Made by a program: the position numbers and the translations under genes. From an uncultured Ruminococcus sp. (lineage in GTDB: Bacteria > Bacillota > Clostridia > Oscillospirales > Ruminococcaceae): a stretch of 13,480 nt of DNA. Positions 5,749 to 13,438 of the stretch are shown here, in pieces (positions within the stretch are counted from its first letter, which is position 1; each line of letters starts with the position of its first letter). The notes under the pieces were generated by a model. That model did not search any database, was not told where the DNA came from, and was given only the letters and a program-made list of their open reading frames with translations. The stretch spans positions 1-13,480 of the forward strand of contig CAJTYV010000050.1 in NCBI GenBank assembly GCA_910584195.1, written 5' to 3'.

Positions 5749-6843
5749 TTACATTGCCATGTCCATACCGATTTCTTCATCTTCGTCCAAACTGTCGTTA
5801 GGATCGCTCACAGCGGCTTGAACGCTTTCATCGGGTACATTACCGCTTTGTTCCTGAACCTCGCTCACAGGCTCGACACGCTGCTCACGCTCGGCTATTC
5901 GCTTCTGTTTCAGTCTTTCACGCTGAACAATAGCGTCCTCCGGATGCCTCCACGCTATATTTCCGCTGAGATGATTTAATAAATGCATTCGGCAGTTTTT
6001 GTATTCATCGCCTATGAGACCGAGATTCAAAAGCCATACCCGAAAGCTGTACCTCATATTGTCGCTGTGCGAAACAGCAGGCGAACAGTATTTCTTTATC
6101 ATCGCTGCATTATTTATTGCCAATGCAAGAACAATCTGCGCTCTGACCTCACCGGCGTGAAGACTGGCATTTGCACAGCGTATCTCATAATGTCCATGCT
6201 GAAAAAAGCTGTGTAAATTCAAAGCATAATATCTGGTCTCTGAGTAATGCCTGTCTGCGTCGTACATATTCCCACGATACCAGAGTTCCTTGATTTTTTC
6301 CATATTATCCGGCTTCAGTTTATTCAGCTTTTCAACGAACACCGGATCACTCTTACGGCAATAGTTCGATCTTATGGTCGATACTTGCAGCGCGTCCCAC
6401 AGAAAATTTTCCTTACTTGAAAAGATGTTTACAAGGTTTCTTAACTGTTTCGGAGTATAATCGTCGGCTGAGATATGGATATGCGTACCACAGCGGTATT
6501 TCGGTCCGGTAACAGCTCCTGCGCCTCTCAGCGCCCTTATTACCTCCTGAAGCTTGGGAATATCCTCATATTCCAGAACAGGAGAATTCAGTTCAACGTT
6601 ATATGAATCGGATGCGCTTTCTCTTTGTGCGTTAACTCCTTGAATACTTGAATCGTACACAAACGACCATTCTCTGCCTTTGCTGTCTTTAACAATATAT
6701 TTGTCATAACTGCCGCCGTAATGAGACGCTTCTGTTCCGAACAGCTTTGCAACTGCCTTTGCCGCCTGACATCGTGTGATCCCGGTCATTTCTATCTCGA
6801 TACCAAAGGAACGCTGCTTTATTCCGTCAAATTTTCCTGACAA
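5749..6843 (-). CDS. Putative amidoligase (Amidoligase_2 family), 364 aa
   Basis: This start is a TTG at 6841-6843, supported by GGGAGGGGG about 7 nt before it; no ATG gives a complete domain. The family has a glutamine-synthetase-like fold and is predicted to join a carboxyl group to an amine using ATP. Motifs in order are FGIEIEMTG (13-21), WSFVYDSSI (59-67), VELNSPVL (83-90), CGTHIHIS (118-125) and a later RYYALNLHSFF...HYEIRCANAS (204-227). The paired acidic residues and HIH are the expected metal and substrate ligands. From about 303 the protein becomes a basic coiled-coil-like helix and then a low-complexity acidic tail (DEDEE near 353-357), similar in character to the tail of the cyclotransferase that follows. 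A terminator hairpin lies directly upstream, leaving no space for a separate promoter. Confidence 0.87.
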   Translation of the reverse strand: MSGKFDGIKQRSFGIEIEMTGITRCQAAKAVAKLFGTEASHYGGSYDKYIVKDSKGREWSFVYDSSIQGVNAQRESASDSYNVELNSPVLEYEDIPKLQEVIRALRGAGAVTGPKYRCGTHIHISADDYTPKQLRNLVNIFSSKENFLWDALQVSTIRSNYCRKSDPVFVEKLNKLKPDNMEKIKELWYRGNMYDADRHYSETRYYALNLHSFFQHGHYEIRCANASLHAGEVRAQIVLALAINNAAMIKKYCSPAVSHSDNMRYSFRVWLLNLGLIGDEYKNCRMHLLNHLSGNIAWRHPEDAIVQRERLKQKRIAEREQRVEPVSEVQEQSGNVPDESVQAAVSDPNDSLDEDEEIGMDMAM

Positions 6844-6861
6844 TAATTATCCCCCTCCCAT

Positions 6862-6889
6862 AAAAAACAGCCTGCGACGGCAGACTGTT
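6862..6889 (-). terminator. Intrinsic terminator between the DUF3848-like and amidoligase genes
   Basis: Read on the minus strand, AACAGTCTGC and GCAGGCTGTT form a 10-bp stem with one U-G wobble and a four-base loop, followed by six T residues. It begins right at the stop of the upstream gene (6890-6892) and ends about 20 nt before the TTG of the amidoligase, whose ribosome site follows the T-run. It must end or attenuate transcription entering the amidoligase operon. Confidence 0.85.
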
Positions 6890-7255
6890 TTACATTAAAT
6901 CTATTGTATGTTCTTCAGCTTCATTGGACTCCATTTCATATATCGTGTCCGCATCACCTTTATCAACGATCTGATAAATTACCAATTCAATTTCTTCGCC
7001 GAGCAGTGGTGAATTGTAAGCGTTGTCATTAAGCCAGTATTCAACCGCTATTTCCAGCGGATTTTTGAATTTCATCAGATATTCCATTTGCGATGTATTG
7101 ACTACCTCTGGAATAGCTGTTGCCAAACGCTGAACAGCAGCGATTTCTTCCGCTCGGTCTATAAGTTCATCTGAGTTAAGTGCTTTCCACTGAGCCTTAT
7201 AATTTTGATGGCACTCTGCTATTTTCTCAGAAAACTGTACTTTCAAGTCTTTCAT
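6890..7255 (-). CDS. DUF3848-like helical protein, 121 aa
   Basis: ATG at 7253-7255 with GAGGTGA just upstream; that ribosome site overlaps the stop codon of the 539-aa recombinase (7265-7267), so translation may be coupled. The protein opens MKDLKVQFSEKIAECHQNYK, then LNSDELIDRAEEIAAVQRL, a middle with MKFKNPLEIAVEYWL, and an acidic end. This pattern of a short helical N-terminus, a (L)xxDELIDRAxEI segment and a PLEIAVEYWL segment resembles DUF3848 proteins found on clostridial mobile elements; I judge this by pattern memory only. No catalytic motif is visible. A terminator follows immediately after the stop. Confidence 0.68.
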   Translation of the reverse strand: MKDLKVQFSEKIAECHQNYKAQWKALNSDELIDRAEEIAAVQRLATAIPEVVNTSQMEYLMKFKNPLEIAVEYWLNDNAYNSPLLGEEIELVIYQIVDKGDADTIYEMESNEAEEHTIDLM

Positions 7256-7264
7256 CCATTCACC

Positions 7265-8884
7265 TCATTTCTCAATTTCTGTTTTAACTTCAAACCCTCC
7301 TTTAAAAATTATCAGTATCTCAGTTTTGCTGAGAACCTTAATGCACTCTATCACCTTTCTGATGATAACATCATTGAAACGATCAAGTTCAAATCTGGTA
7401 TTTTCTATTTCTCTGAGCTCATTTTCAAGCCTGCTGTGAGTTTCAGCGGAAGCCTGATTCTGTGATCTCAGAGCAAGCAGCTTTTCACTCAGTTTTTCTT
7501 CCTCTGCAAATAACTGTGCGAATTCATTGTCCAGCGAATCTGCTCCGCAGGCACCGGTCGCTATGAGATCTACAAAGTCGTTACGAGCCTTATCGATCTC
7601 TTTGAGCCGCTTTTCTATACTTTGAATTTCGTTATCGGCAAGTCCCGATAATACCGATTCCGTATTTTCTTTCAGAATTTTTGCGATATCCTCATGGCAG
7701 TTGTAAAAGTCGTTTATCGCCTTCACAATCGCTCTGTGCAGCGGTTCTTCATGTATAGTCGGGGAATTGTGGCAGTAACGGCTTCCGTGGTCGAGACGGC
7801 TTATACACCGCCAAACGATTCGCTTTTTACCGTGAACATTCCATGTGCATCGTCTAAACGGAGTACCGCATTCTCCGCATATAAGGAGTTCCGTCAATGC
7901 ATATTTGCTTGAGTATTTTCCTTGCTCTGTGGTCGTTTTTGAACTTACTTTACGCTTGGAATTACGTCTTGCAAGCTCCTGCTGCACAAGATTGAACATA
8001 TCACGTTCGATGATCGCAGGATGACAGTCGGTTACAAGGTACATCGCCCTCTCTCCGTTATTTTTCTTGTGCTTATGCGTAATACAGTCCACCGTATACG
8101 TTTTTTGTAAAAGTGCGTCGCCTGTATATTTCTCGTTTCTGAGAATACGGCACACAGCGTTTGCCTGCCAGTCTGAAACTCCTCTCGCCGTTGTTATTCC
8201 ATTCGTATTCAGCATATCTGCAATTTCTTTAGTTGCGTATCCGTCCAGGAATTTTTTATATATAAATTTTACAGTTTCCGCTTCTTCGGGTACGATTTCG
8301 GGACTTCCGTCATCGCCTTTTTTGTAGCCGAGCCAGTTTTTGTACTGATATCGCACCTTTCCCTCACGGAACGCCATTTGCACTCCCATTGAAACATTTT
8401 TGCTGATCGATTCAGATTCAGCCTGAGCGAAGCTGCCGTATAACGCTATCATAAATTCGCTTGTCATGGTAAGCGTATTCAAATTTTCCTTTTCAAAAAT
8501 CACACCAATTCCAAGGCTTTTCAGCAGTCTGACGTTTTCAAGGCAATCCACGGTATTTCGGGCAAATCTGCTTGCTGACTTGCAGATTATCAGATCGATT
8601 TTCTTGTTTTTACACAGTCGAATCATTCGGTTAAATTCGGTTCTTTTCTTTGTCTGAGTACCTGATATTCCCTCGTCTGCAAATATTCCAGCAAGTGTCC
8701 ATTCCTTATTTTTATTGATAAGGTCGGTGTAATATGTGATCTGTACCTGATAGCTGTTCTGCTGTTCCTCAAGCTCTGTAGATACTCTGCAATATGCGGC
8801 AACTCTGAGCTGCCTGTACTTATTGCGGTTTTCCGCTGTCTGTGACTGTGCAGGAATTATCCTGACATTCGGAGCTGTGGGCAT
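7265..8884 (-). CDS. Large serine recombinase, complete, 539 aa
   Basis: Large serine recombinases cut and rejoin DNA at attachment sites through a phosphoserine link. The resolvase domain has VAAYCRVST with Ser35 as nucleophile, FADEGISGT (68-76) and KSASRFARN (102-110). The recombinase domain spans about 185-300 (LGYKKGDDG, EIADMLNTNGITTARG, RILRNEKYTGDALLQ). A zinc ribbon uses C336/C339 and C360/C371, followed by a coiled coil and a beta tail. The length is normal for the family. ATG at 8882-8884 is preceded by AAGGACTGA and gives the usual family N-terminus (MPTAPNVRIIPA). Its first 65 nt overlap the end of the 313-aa gene in another frame, which implies tight coupling. It is third of three recombinase-family genes and probably works with them in moving the element. 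Confidence 0.95.
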   Translation of the reverse strand: MPTAPNVRIIPAQSQTAENRNKYRQLRVAAYCRVSTELEEQQNSYQVQITYYTDLINKNKEWTLAGIFADEGISGTQTKKRTEFNRMIRLCKNKKIDLIICKSASRFARNTVDCLENVRLLKSLGIGVIFEKENLNTLTMTSEFMIALYGSFAQAESESISKNVSMGVQMAFREGKVRYQYKNWLGYKKGDDGSPEIVPEEAETVKFIYKKFLDGYATKEIADMLNTNGITTARGVSDWQANAVCRILRNEKYTGDALLQKTYTVDCITHKHKKNNGERAMYLVTDCHPAIIERDMFNLVQQELARRNSKRKVSSKTTTEQGKYSSKYALTELLICGECGTPFRRCTWNVHGKKRIVWRCISRLDHGSRYCHNSPTIHEEPLHRAIVKAINDFYNCHEDIAKILKENTESVLSGLADNEIQSIEKRLKEIDKARNDFVDLIATGACGADSLDNEFAQLFAEEEKLSEKLLALRSQNQASAETHSRLENELREIENTRFELDRFNDVIIRKVIECIKVLSKTEILIIFKGGFEVKTEIEK

Positions 8885-9761
8885 TTTTATCAGTCCTTTC
8901 TGTGATATTTTTTATGATTGCTCCATTGATAAATTCGACCTCAATTGTACAAAAATGGCTTATCAAGATTCGTGAAATACACGCCTTGAATAAGCCAATA
9001 TTAAGCGTATTTAATTGTTCATGATTTTCAAGAATAGCTTTGATTTCCGCTGTTTTCTGCGGATTTTCATTGTAAGTACAGCAGTCATATTTCATTTCTG
9101 AAAGCTTGAAAATTTCAGATTTTATTCTGTCAAAATCATATCGTGCGGAATCCATCATCCGATTTATTTCATTCTGCTTGCGAATCACATCAGCAGTAGG
9201 CAAATACACGTTAATTTCACAGTTATTCTCAATTAAATTTGAATTGGCAATTACAGTATTTAGAATGGTCAAAACTGCTCCGATTATCATCTGATCTGTA
9301 AGCTGATATTCAAATCTGTAACAGTCAGGATTTCTGCAATCCCATTTCTCGCAACGGCAGTTACCACTGATTCTTGAAAGTCTGTGACCGCATTCGCTAC
9401 AATATGTGCGGTTTCTGATTTCCTGCAAATCTTCCGGAATTACGCAGACAAAAGTTGATTTTTTAACACGCTTTTCGTTTGCAGTTTTAAAGATTTCCTC
9501 ATTGATAATCTGCGGATATTTGCCGTTTCCGAGATACTTTTCGTTCTCGATAATCCTCTTGACCATGTTTTTATTCCAATGTTCTGAATCGACGGTATAT
9601 CGGATTTTTTCGGATTCCATTAACCTTGAGATTTGTAAAAAGCTGCTGCCATTCAGATATTCTTCAAAAATTCTGACAACTGCTTTGGATTCTGTCGACT
9701 CTGTGATTATCTTACCGTTCCGCATACAGTAGCCAAACGGTATTGTACGATTTTTAGGCAT
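8820..9761 (-). CDS. Recombinase-family protein lacking the catalytic resolvase domain, 313 aa
   Basis: The ATG at 9759-9761 has AAGGAGTGA just before it. The protein begins at once with the recombinase domain (IPFGYCMRNGKIITESTESK; MVKRIIENEKYLGNGKYPQI near 66-85) and continues with a zinc ribbon (C121, C124, C135, C137, C142, C147), a coiled coil and a tail like those of its neighbours. The first part of a serine recombinase, with the nucleophile serine and active-site arginines, is absent, and the spacer upstream holds no remnant of it. The frame is intact and has its own ribosome site, so this is a shortened protein rather than decay. It should bind DNA and perhaps partner recombinases but cannot cut DNA alone. 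It may act as a directionality or synapsis factor for the flanking enzymes (inference). Confidence 0.9.
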   Translation of the reverse strand: MPKNRTIPFGYCMRNGKIITESTESKAVVRIFEEYLNGSSFLQISRLMESEKIRYTVDSEHWNKNMVKRIIENEKYLGNGKYPQIINEEIFKTANEKRVKKSTFVCVIPEDLQEIRNRTYCSECGHRLSRISGNCRCEKWDCRNPDCYRFEYQLTDQMIIGAVLTILNTVIANSNLIENNCEINVYLPTADVIRKQNEINRMMDSARYDFDRIKSEIFKLSEMKYDCCTYNENPQKTAEIKAILENHEQLNTLNIGLFKACISRILISHFCTIEVEFINGAIIKNITERTDKNAHSSECQDNSCTVTDSGKPQ

Positions 9762-9786
9762 AATTTCACTCCTTTCTGTCAACAAG

Positions 9787-9819
9787 AATACCACATTTTT
9801 CAGCAGAAATCCAGTATCA
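9787..9819. repeat. Copy A of a related segment upstream of a recombinase gene
   Basis: This 33-nt stretch upstream of the 313-aa gene resembles 11425-11454 upstream of the 516-aa gene. Shared blocks in the same order are AATAC, ACA, TTT, GCAGAAAT and GTATCA, with short gaps. Conserved non-coding DNA in front of two recombinase genes suggests a recombinase-binding or regulatory site, or a duplication that made the two genes. Confidence 0.5.
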
Positions 9820-9835
9820 AAACCAACAAAGAATA

Positions 9836-9859
9836 GTCCTGAAATTTGACTTTCAGGAC
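9836..9859 (-). terminator. Hairpin over the stop codon of the 516-aa recombinase
   Basis: Perfect 9-bp inverted repeat GTCCTGAAA/TTTCAGGAC (9836-9844, 9851-9859) with a 6-nt loop, covering the TGA at 9853-9855. Only a loose T-rich stretch (TATTCTTTGTT) follows on the minus strand, so it may be a weak terminator, an mRNA stability element or a protein-binding palindrome. Confidence 0.45.
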
Positions 9860-11403
9860 ATATTCCGATATATTTTTTCTGTAAATTTCAGACCGCCAAT
9901 AAGGTGAAACTCCAACTCATTCGGATTTACAACTACAATCTTCTCAACTATATTTTCAAATGCCAATTCTTCAAACTCATTTATGGGTGTATCTCGCTTT
10001 TCAAAAAAATCTATCATCATTTCAAGCTGTTCCAACATTTCATCTTCATCATCAGAGCGTGTATGTTTTTTCAGTTCAGATTGGAGCCTATTTATTTTAG
10101 CCGTAAGCTCTTTAGTCTGCTCAAGGTATTTCGCATTATCAAGAAAACCTTTGGTTTTCAACATTGCAAGAACGTGAGTCTGCTCCCTGAGCTTTACAAT
10201 ATCTTTATGAATATTCATAACGTTGGAATTGCCATTAAATCGGCGTATCTTAAGTTCCTGAAGTGCTGCCTGCAAGGGTACAAGAATCTGCTTGTAATTG
10301 TAAAGTAGTTTGTTGTACAATCTTATAAAAGCTGCATATATATCGCTTTCCAGAATCCAGCCGTTTTCACATAAATTCGCCTTTATATCATGTGTTCGGC
10401 AAGTCCAGTAACGCTTTCCGTTACAATTTTTAAATTTATAGGTTGCTCCGCATTTTTGACAATAAATTCTTTTTGATAAAATCAGATGATTATCAATATG
10501 TTTTCCGTTCCTTGACCTCATCAATTCCTGTGCCGTGTCAAAAATTGTTTTTTCAACTATCGAATCATTGACTTCTGTAACGTAATACTGCGATTTTTCG
10601 CCATAATTTTTCTTTTTTATATGCGGAAGCGTTTCAGTAATATAGCTTTTCTGATACAGTGCATTTCCGATATACCGCTCATTTTTCAACACATACTGCA
10701 CTGTTTTGGCTTGCCAGGGTACACATCGCTGTCCGCTCGGAATGTTCATTTCATTCAGCATATCTGCTATTCTCCTTAATCCATATCCTGAAATATACCA
10801 TTCAAACATCTGCCGAACTATTTCAGCCTGATCTTCATCAACAACCAATTTTCCATCTTCATTTCTGAATCCAAATGGGGGAGTAGAATTTCTGTATGTT
10901 CCGTTCTGCATACGTTTCTGAATGCTCCAGCGTACATTTTGTGAGATTGAAGTCGATTCCTCCTGAGCAAGACCACCCATGATAGTTATCATCATTTCAT
11001 CAGCAATATTGGCGGTATCAATATTCTCCTTTTCAAAGAATATTGTAATTCCCAGCGCTTTAAGCTCACGGACATTTTTCAGACAGTCCCTCGTATTTCG
11101 AGCAAACCTACTGATCGACTTGGTATATATTCTATCGATCTTTCCTTTTCTGCAGTCCTTAATAAGCCTTTGAAACTCCGGTCTTTTATCCTCACGAGTT
11201 CCGCTTATTCCTTCATCTGCGTACAGATCGACAAGTGTCTCCGTTTCGGAGTTCTCAAACTTATGAGTATAATATGTCATCTGAGCCATGTAAGAATTTA
11301 TCTGATCGTCGCTGCTTGAGGATACACGGCAATACGCCGCTGCTCTTATTTTTCGGTCTGCTTCTGTTTCGATTGTCGGTTTGATTATTGTTACCGTTGG
11401 CAT
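9853..11403 (-). CDS. Large serine recombinase, complete, 516 aa
   Basis: Complete family member, first of the recombinase trio. The resolvase domain shows AAAYCRVSS with Ser28 as nucleophile, YADEGISGT (61-69) and TKSISRFARN (94-103). The recombinase domain follows (PPFGFRNEDGKLVVDEDQAE, GYGLRRIADMLNEMNIPSG, YVLKNERYIGNALYQ). The zinc ribbon has C315/C318 and C335/C345, then a long coiled coil (about 385-475) and a beta tail ending GGLKFTEKIYRNMS. ATG at 11401-11403 is preceded by GGGGTGAT. The start pattern MPTVTIIKP matches the family. The active-site motifs are intact, so it should be functional. Its close likeness in plan to the 539-aa protein suggests that the pair arose by duplication or act as a heteromeric set, as seen in other multi-recombinase elements. 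Confidence 0.95.
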   Translation of the reverse strand: MPTVTIIKPTIETEADRKIRAAAYCRVSSSSDDQINSYMAQMTYYTHKFENSETETLVDLYADEGISGTREDKRPEFQRLIKDCRKGKIDRIYTKSISRFARNTRDCLKNVRELKALGITIFFEKENIDTANIADEMMITIMGGLAQEESTSISQNVRWSIQKRMQNGTYRNSTPPFGFRNEDGKLVVDEDQAEIVRQMFEWYISGYGLRRIADMLNEMNIPSGQRCVPWQAKTVQYVLKNERYIGNALYQKSYITETLPHIKKKNYGEKSQYYVTEVNDSIVEKTIFDTAQELMRSRNGKHIDNHLILSKRIYCQKCGATYKFKNCNGKRYWTCRTHDIKANLCENGWILESDIYAAFIRLYNKLLYNYKQILVPLQAALQELKIRRFNGNSNVMNIHKDIVKLREQTHVLAMLKTKGFLDNAKYLEQTKELTAKINRLQSELKKHTRSDDEDEMLEQLEMMIDFFEKRDTPINEFEELAFENIVEKIVVVNPNELEFHLIGGLKFTEKIYRNMS

Positions 11404-11424
11404 ATTAAATCACCCCACACCAAT

Positions 11425-11461
11425 AATACTACAATTTCGCAGAAATTGGTATCACCATACC
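11425..11461. repeat. Copy B of the related segment, with two inverted repeats
   Basis: The spacer before the 516-aa recombinase holds a perfect 7-bp inverted repeat CAATTTC-GCA-GAAATTG (11432-11448) directly next to a second one, GGTAT-CACC-ATACC (11448-11461). The first part matches 9787-9819. Adjacent imperfect palindromes next to a serine recombinase gene are what an attachment site or an autoregulatory operator would look like. No crossover point can be fixed from this window. Confidence 0.5.
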
Positions 11462-11469
11462 TGACAAAA

Positions 11470-11586
11470 TTATTCGTCATGATCTGTGCAGTTCATCCTA
11501 TCGGCTTGTCCTGCTGCCTGACATAGGCACATTGCAAAGATCCCGACAATTCCCCCGAAGAATGTTCCAACAATAAATCCTATCAT
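11470..11586 (-). CDS. DUF3789-family small membrane peptide, 38 aa
   Basis: ATG at 11584-11586 with GGAGG 7 nt upstream; the start overlaps the stop of the 55-aa gene by four bases (ATGA). The sequence starts MIGFIVGTFFGGIVGIFAMC, a glycine-rich membrane helix of about 20 residues, and continues LCQAAGQADR with a short polar tail. The GTxxGGxVGxFxMCLCxAAGQAD pattern is that of DUF3789, tiny membrane peptides encoded on conjugative elements of Clostridia. Function unknown. It is the last gene before the recombinase trio and is co-transcribed with the helicase. Confidence 0.85.
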   Translation of the reverse strand: MIGFIVGTFFGGIVGIFAMCLCQAAGQADRMNCTDHDE

Positions 11587-11750
11587 TTTCCTACCTCCAT
11601 GTCCATTGCGGACGGATATTTTTTCATTATCTCCGAGCGGCATTTATCCTCGATCTGTTTCTTTTCATCATCATCAGCAAGACTCGTATTCTCGGTTAAA
11701 TATACATGAATCAAGAAACACATCAAGTCTGCCTGACCGTACTTTTTCAT
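11583..11750 (-). CDS. Small helical protein, 55 aa, unknown function
   Basis: ATG at 11748-11750 with GGAGGG 6 nt upstream. Its start overlaps the helicase stop, and its stop (11583-11585) overlaps the next start, each by four bases (ATGA), showing tight coupling. The protein has an N-terminal helix (YGQADLMCFLIHVYLTENTS), an acidic-basic middle (DDDEKKQIEDKCRSEIMKK) and a short tail. It is probably cytoplasmic. I recognise no family. Its place between a DinG-like helicase and a DUF3789 peptide marks it as element cargo. Confidence 0.78.
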   Translation of the reverse strand: MKKYGQADLMCFLIHVYLTENTSLADDDEKKQIEDKCRSEIMKKYPSAMDMEVGK

Positions 11751-13438
11751 TTTGTACCCTCCATTAAATTATTCCAGAAATCCCGAATTTTCCCTATATC
11801 CTCAGTCTTGTTTTTGATCGGAAGTGAGTTAAGAGCGATATTTCTGTACCTCGCTCTGATCTTACTGCTCACCCTCGGATCAAGTACCGAAACTATCCCT
11901 TTATCACTTGCGGAACGAATCAGACGTCCTGCCCCTTGTTTCAGCTTTATTATCATTTCGGGTACTGCAACGTCATTGATCGGATCATTGGCTATTGACA
12001 TCTTATGATCAATTATCGGATCTGGAACAGGAAACGGCAGCTTGAAAATTATAACCTGTGAAAGACTTTCGCCCTCAATATTGATCCCCTCCCAAAATGT
12101 TCCTGTGCCGAGTATAACTGAATTTACATCCTTTCTGAATTTTTCAAGCACATATTCCTGTGATGAGCCGCTGTGCTGAATAAGTATTTTATACGGCAGA
12201 TGCATATTGCTCAGTCTTTTGTAGACATACTCCATATCCTTTTTTGAGGTAAACAGAATCAGTGTTTTGCCGTTTGTGACCTCCAACAGCTTAATAATCT
12301 CTGCAATCGAAGCCCTGCGGTATTCTTCCTTTTTCCTCGGATGTGGAAGAGCTGTGGAGCAATACAACATTGTATTCTTATCATAGTCAAAGGGAGATTT
12401 TTTCGGTTCTGATACTCTGCCGGCTGTCGGAAAACCGATACTGTTAAGGTAGTATCCGTATCTTTCATAAGGCGTACCTTTATGCTTGTCCGAAATAGTC
12501 GCAGAGGTCAGAATAACATTACCCTTAGCAAACAATAAAAGCGATATTTTTCTGCGGATGTCTTTCGGACATATACACAGGCGGATTTCAATTCCGTCCT
12601 CTGTCCATATGATATGCTCGGCAGGATAAAGTATATTGTATAGAAATTCCTGAATTTCAGAGGTATTGACATGAGTGAACCTTTCAAATCTCTGAAACTT
12701 TCGGTGCAGTTCCGTAACATATCCTGCAATCGCTTTTGTCATCACGAAATTATACGCATTGCTTTCTTCATCAAATTCTTTTTTCTTTTGATGAACCTGT
12801 TTTATCAGTTCTTCGTACAGCTTTTGTATCGTTATTCCTATGCTTCCGGCAAGCGTATTGGATAATTTTCGCTCCCGATACGGTGTGTTTTCGACACAGC
12901 GGTTTATTGTCCGTATCATATCACTCCTGCTGTACGATTCGGTATACGCTTCTCTGAATTTACTCTCAATATCGTGAGCTTCATCAATTATAAAGGTCGA
13001 GCAGTTCCGGTTGAAAATTCCCTTTTCATGCAGATAATGCGAAATGAGCATATTCTGATTACAGATCACTATATTTCTGCCGTTTCTGATTTTCTTTCTG
13101 ATCTGATGGTATTGACATGAGGTCGTATGATCGCAAATATGACAGTGTTCGTTTCCGTAATTTCTGATACAGATCATTCCCCATAGTTCCGTTGGAATAT
13201 TGATGCATAAATCGCTTCTGTCCTGCTTGTCCTCGATCACAGCTTTCCATATCTTTTGGAGCAGAGTATCTTCCTTGTTTTTCTTGAGCAGCACACGAAG
13301 CCTGTGCTTGCAAACATAGTTCCTCATACCTTTTGCAACAACAATATCAACATCAATATTGAGCATTTTCAGAACATTTCGGGCGTCCTTATATAGCTGC
13401 TCCTGCAAGGCTATAGTTGAAGTGGTGTGGTTTGACAA
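11747..13438 (-). CDS. DinG/XPD-type iron-sulfur helicase, N-terminus missing or broken
   Basis: Superfamily 2 helicase that would unwind DNA in the 5'-3' direction with ATP. Visible from the first TTG (13436-13438), which has no ribosome site: motif Ia TTSTIALQEQL (5-15), the start of the iron-sulfur domain KGMRNYVC with further cysteines at 90, 99, 102 and 108, motif II IDEAHD (151-156), motif III LTSATIS (310-316), ILGTGTFWEGINIEG (442-456) and motif VI KLKQGAGRLIRS (498-509). The iron-sulfur domain with DEAH is diagnostic. The Walker A motif, which should come some 30 or more residues before motif Ia, is absent: eight codons upstream of the TTG an in-frame TAA (13457-13459) closes the frame. 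Either the gene is frameshifted or truncated here, or the upstream part lies in another frame past the window edge. Confidence 0.88.
   Translation of the reverse strand: MSNHTTSTIALQEQLYKDARNVLKMLNIDVDIVVAKGMRNYVCKHRLRVLLKKNKEDTLLQKIWKAVIEDKQDRSDLCINIPTELWGMICIRNYGNEHCHICDHTTSCQYHQIRKKIRNGRNIVICNQNMLISHYLHEKGIFNRNCSTFIIDEAHDIESKFREAYTESYSRSDMIRTINRCVENTPYRERKLSNTLAGSIGITIQKLYEELIKQVHQKKKEFDEESNAYNFVMTKAIAGYVTELHRKFQRFERFTHVNTSEIQEFLYNILYPAEHIIWTEDGIEIRLCICPKDIRRKISLLLFAKGNVILTSATISDKHKGTPYERYGYYLNSIGFPTAGRVSEPKKSPFDYDKNTMLYCSTALPHPRKKEEYRRASIAEIIKLLEVTNGKTLILFTSKKDMEYVYKRLSNMHLPYKILIQHSGSSQEYVLEKFRKDVNSVILGTGTFWEGINIEGESLSQVIIFKLPFPVPDPIIDHKMSIANDPINDVAVPEMIIKLKQGAGRLIRSASDKGIVSVLDPRVSSKIRARYRNIALNSLPIKNKTEDIGKIRDFWNNLMEGTK

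Noticed and set aside
9904..10308. 134-aa plus-strand frame inside the 516-aa recombinase gene
   Set aside because: It lies fully opposite a strongly supported recombinase domain and has no ribosome site; it is a shadow frame.
12259..13313. Out-of-frame readings within the helicase gene
   Set aside because: The helicase frame carries all expected motifs from Ia to VI; the alternatives match no family and lack start signals.
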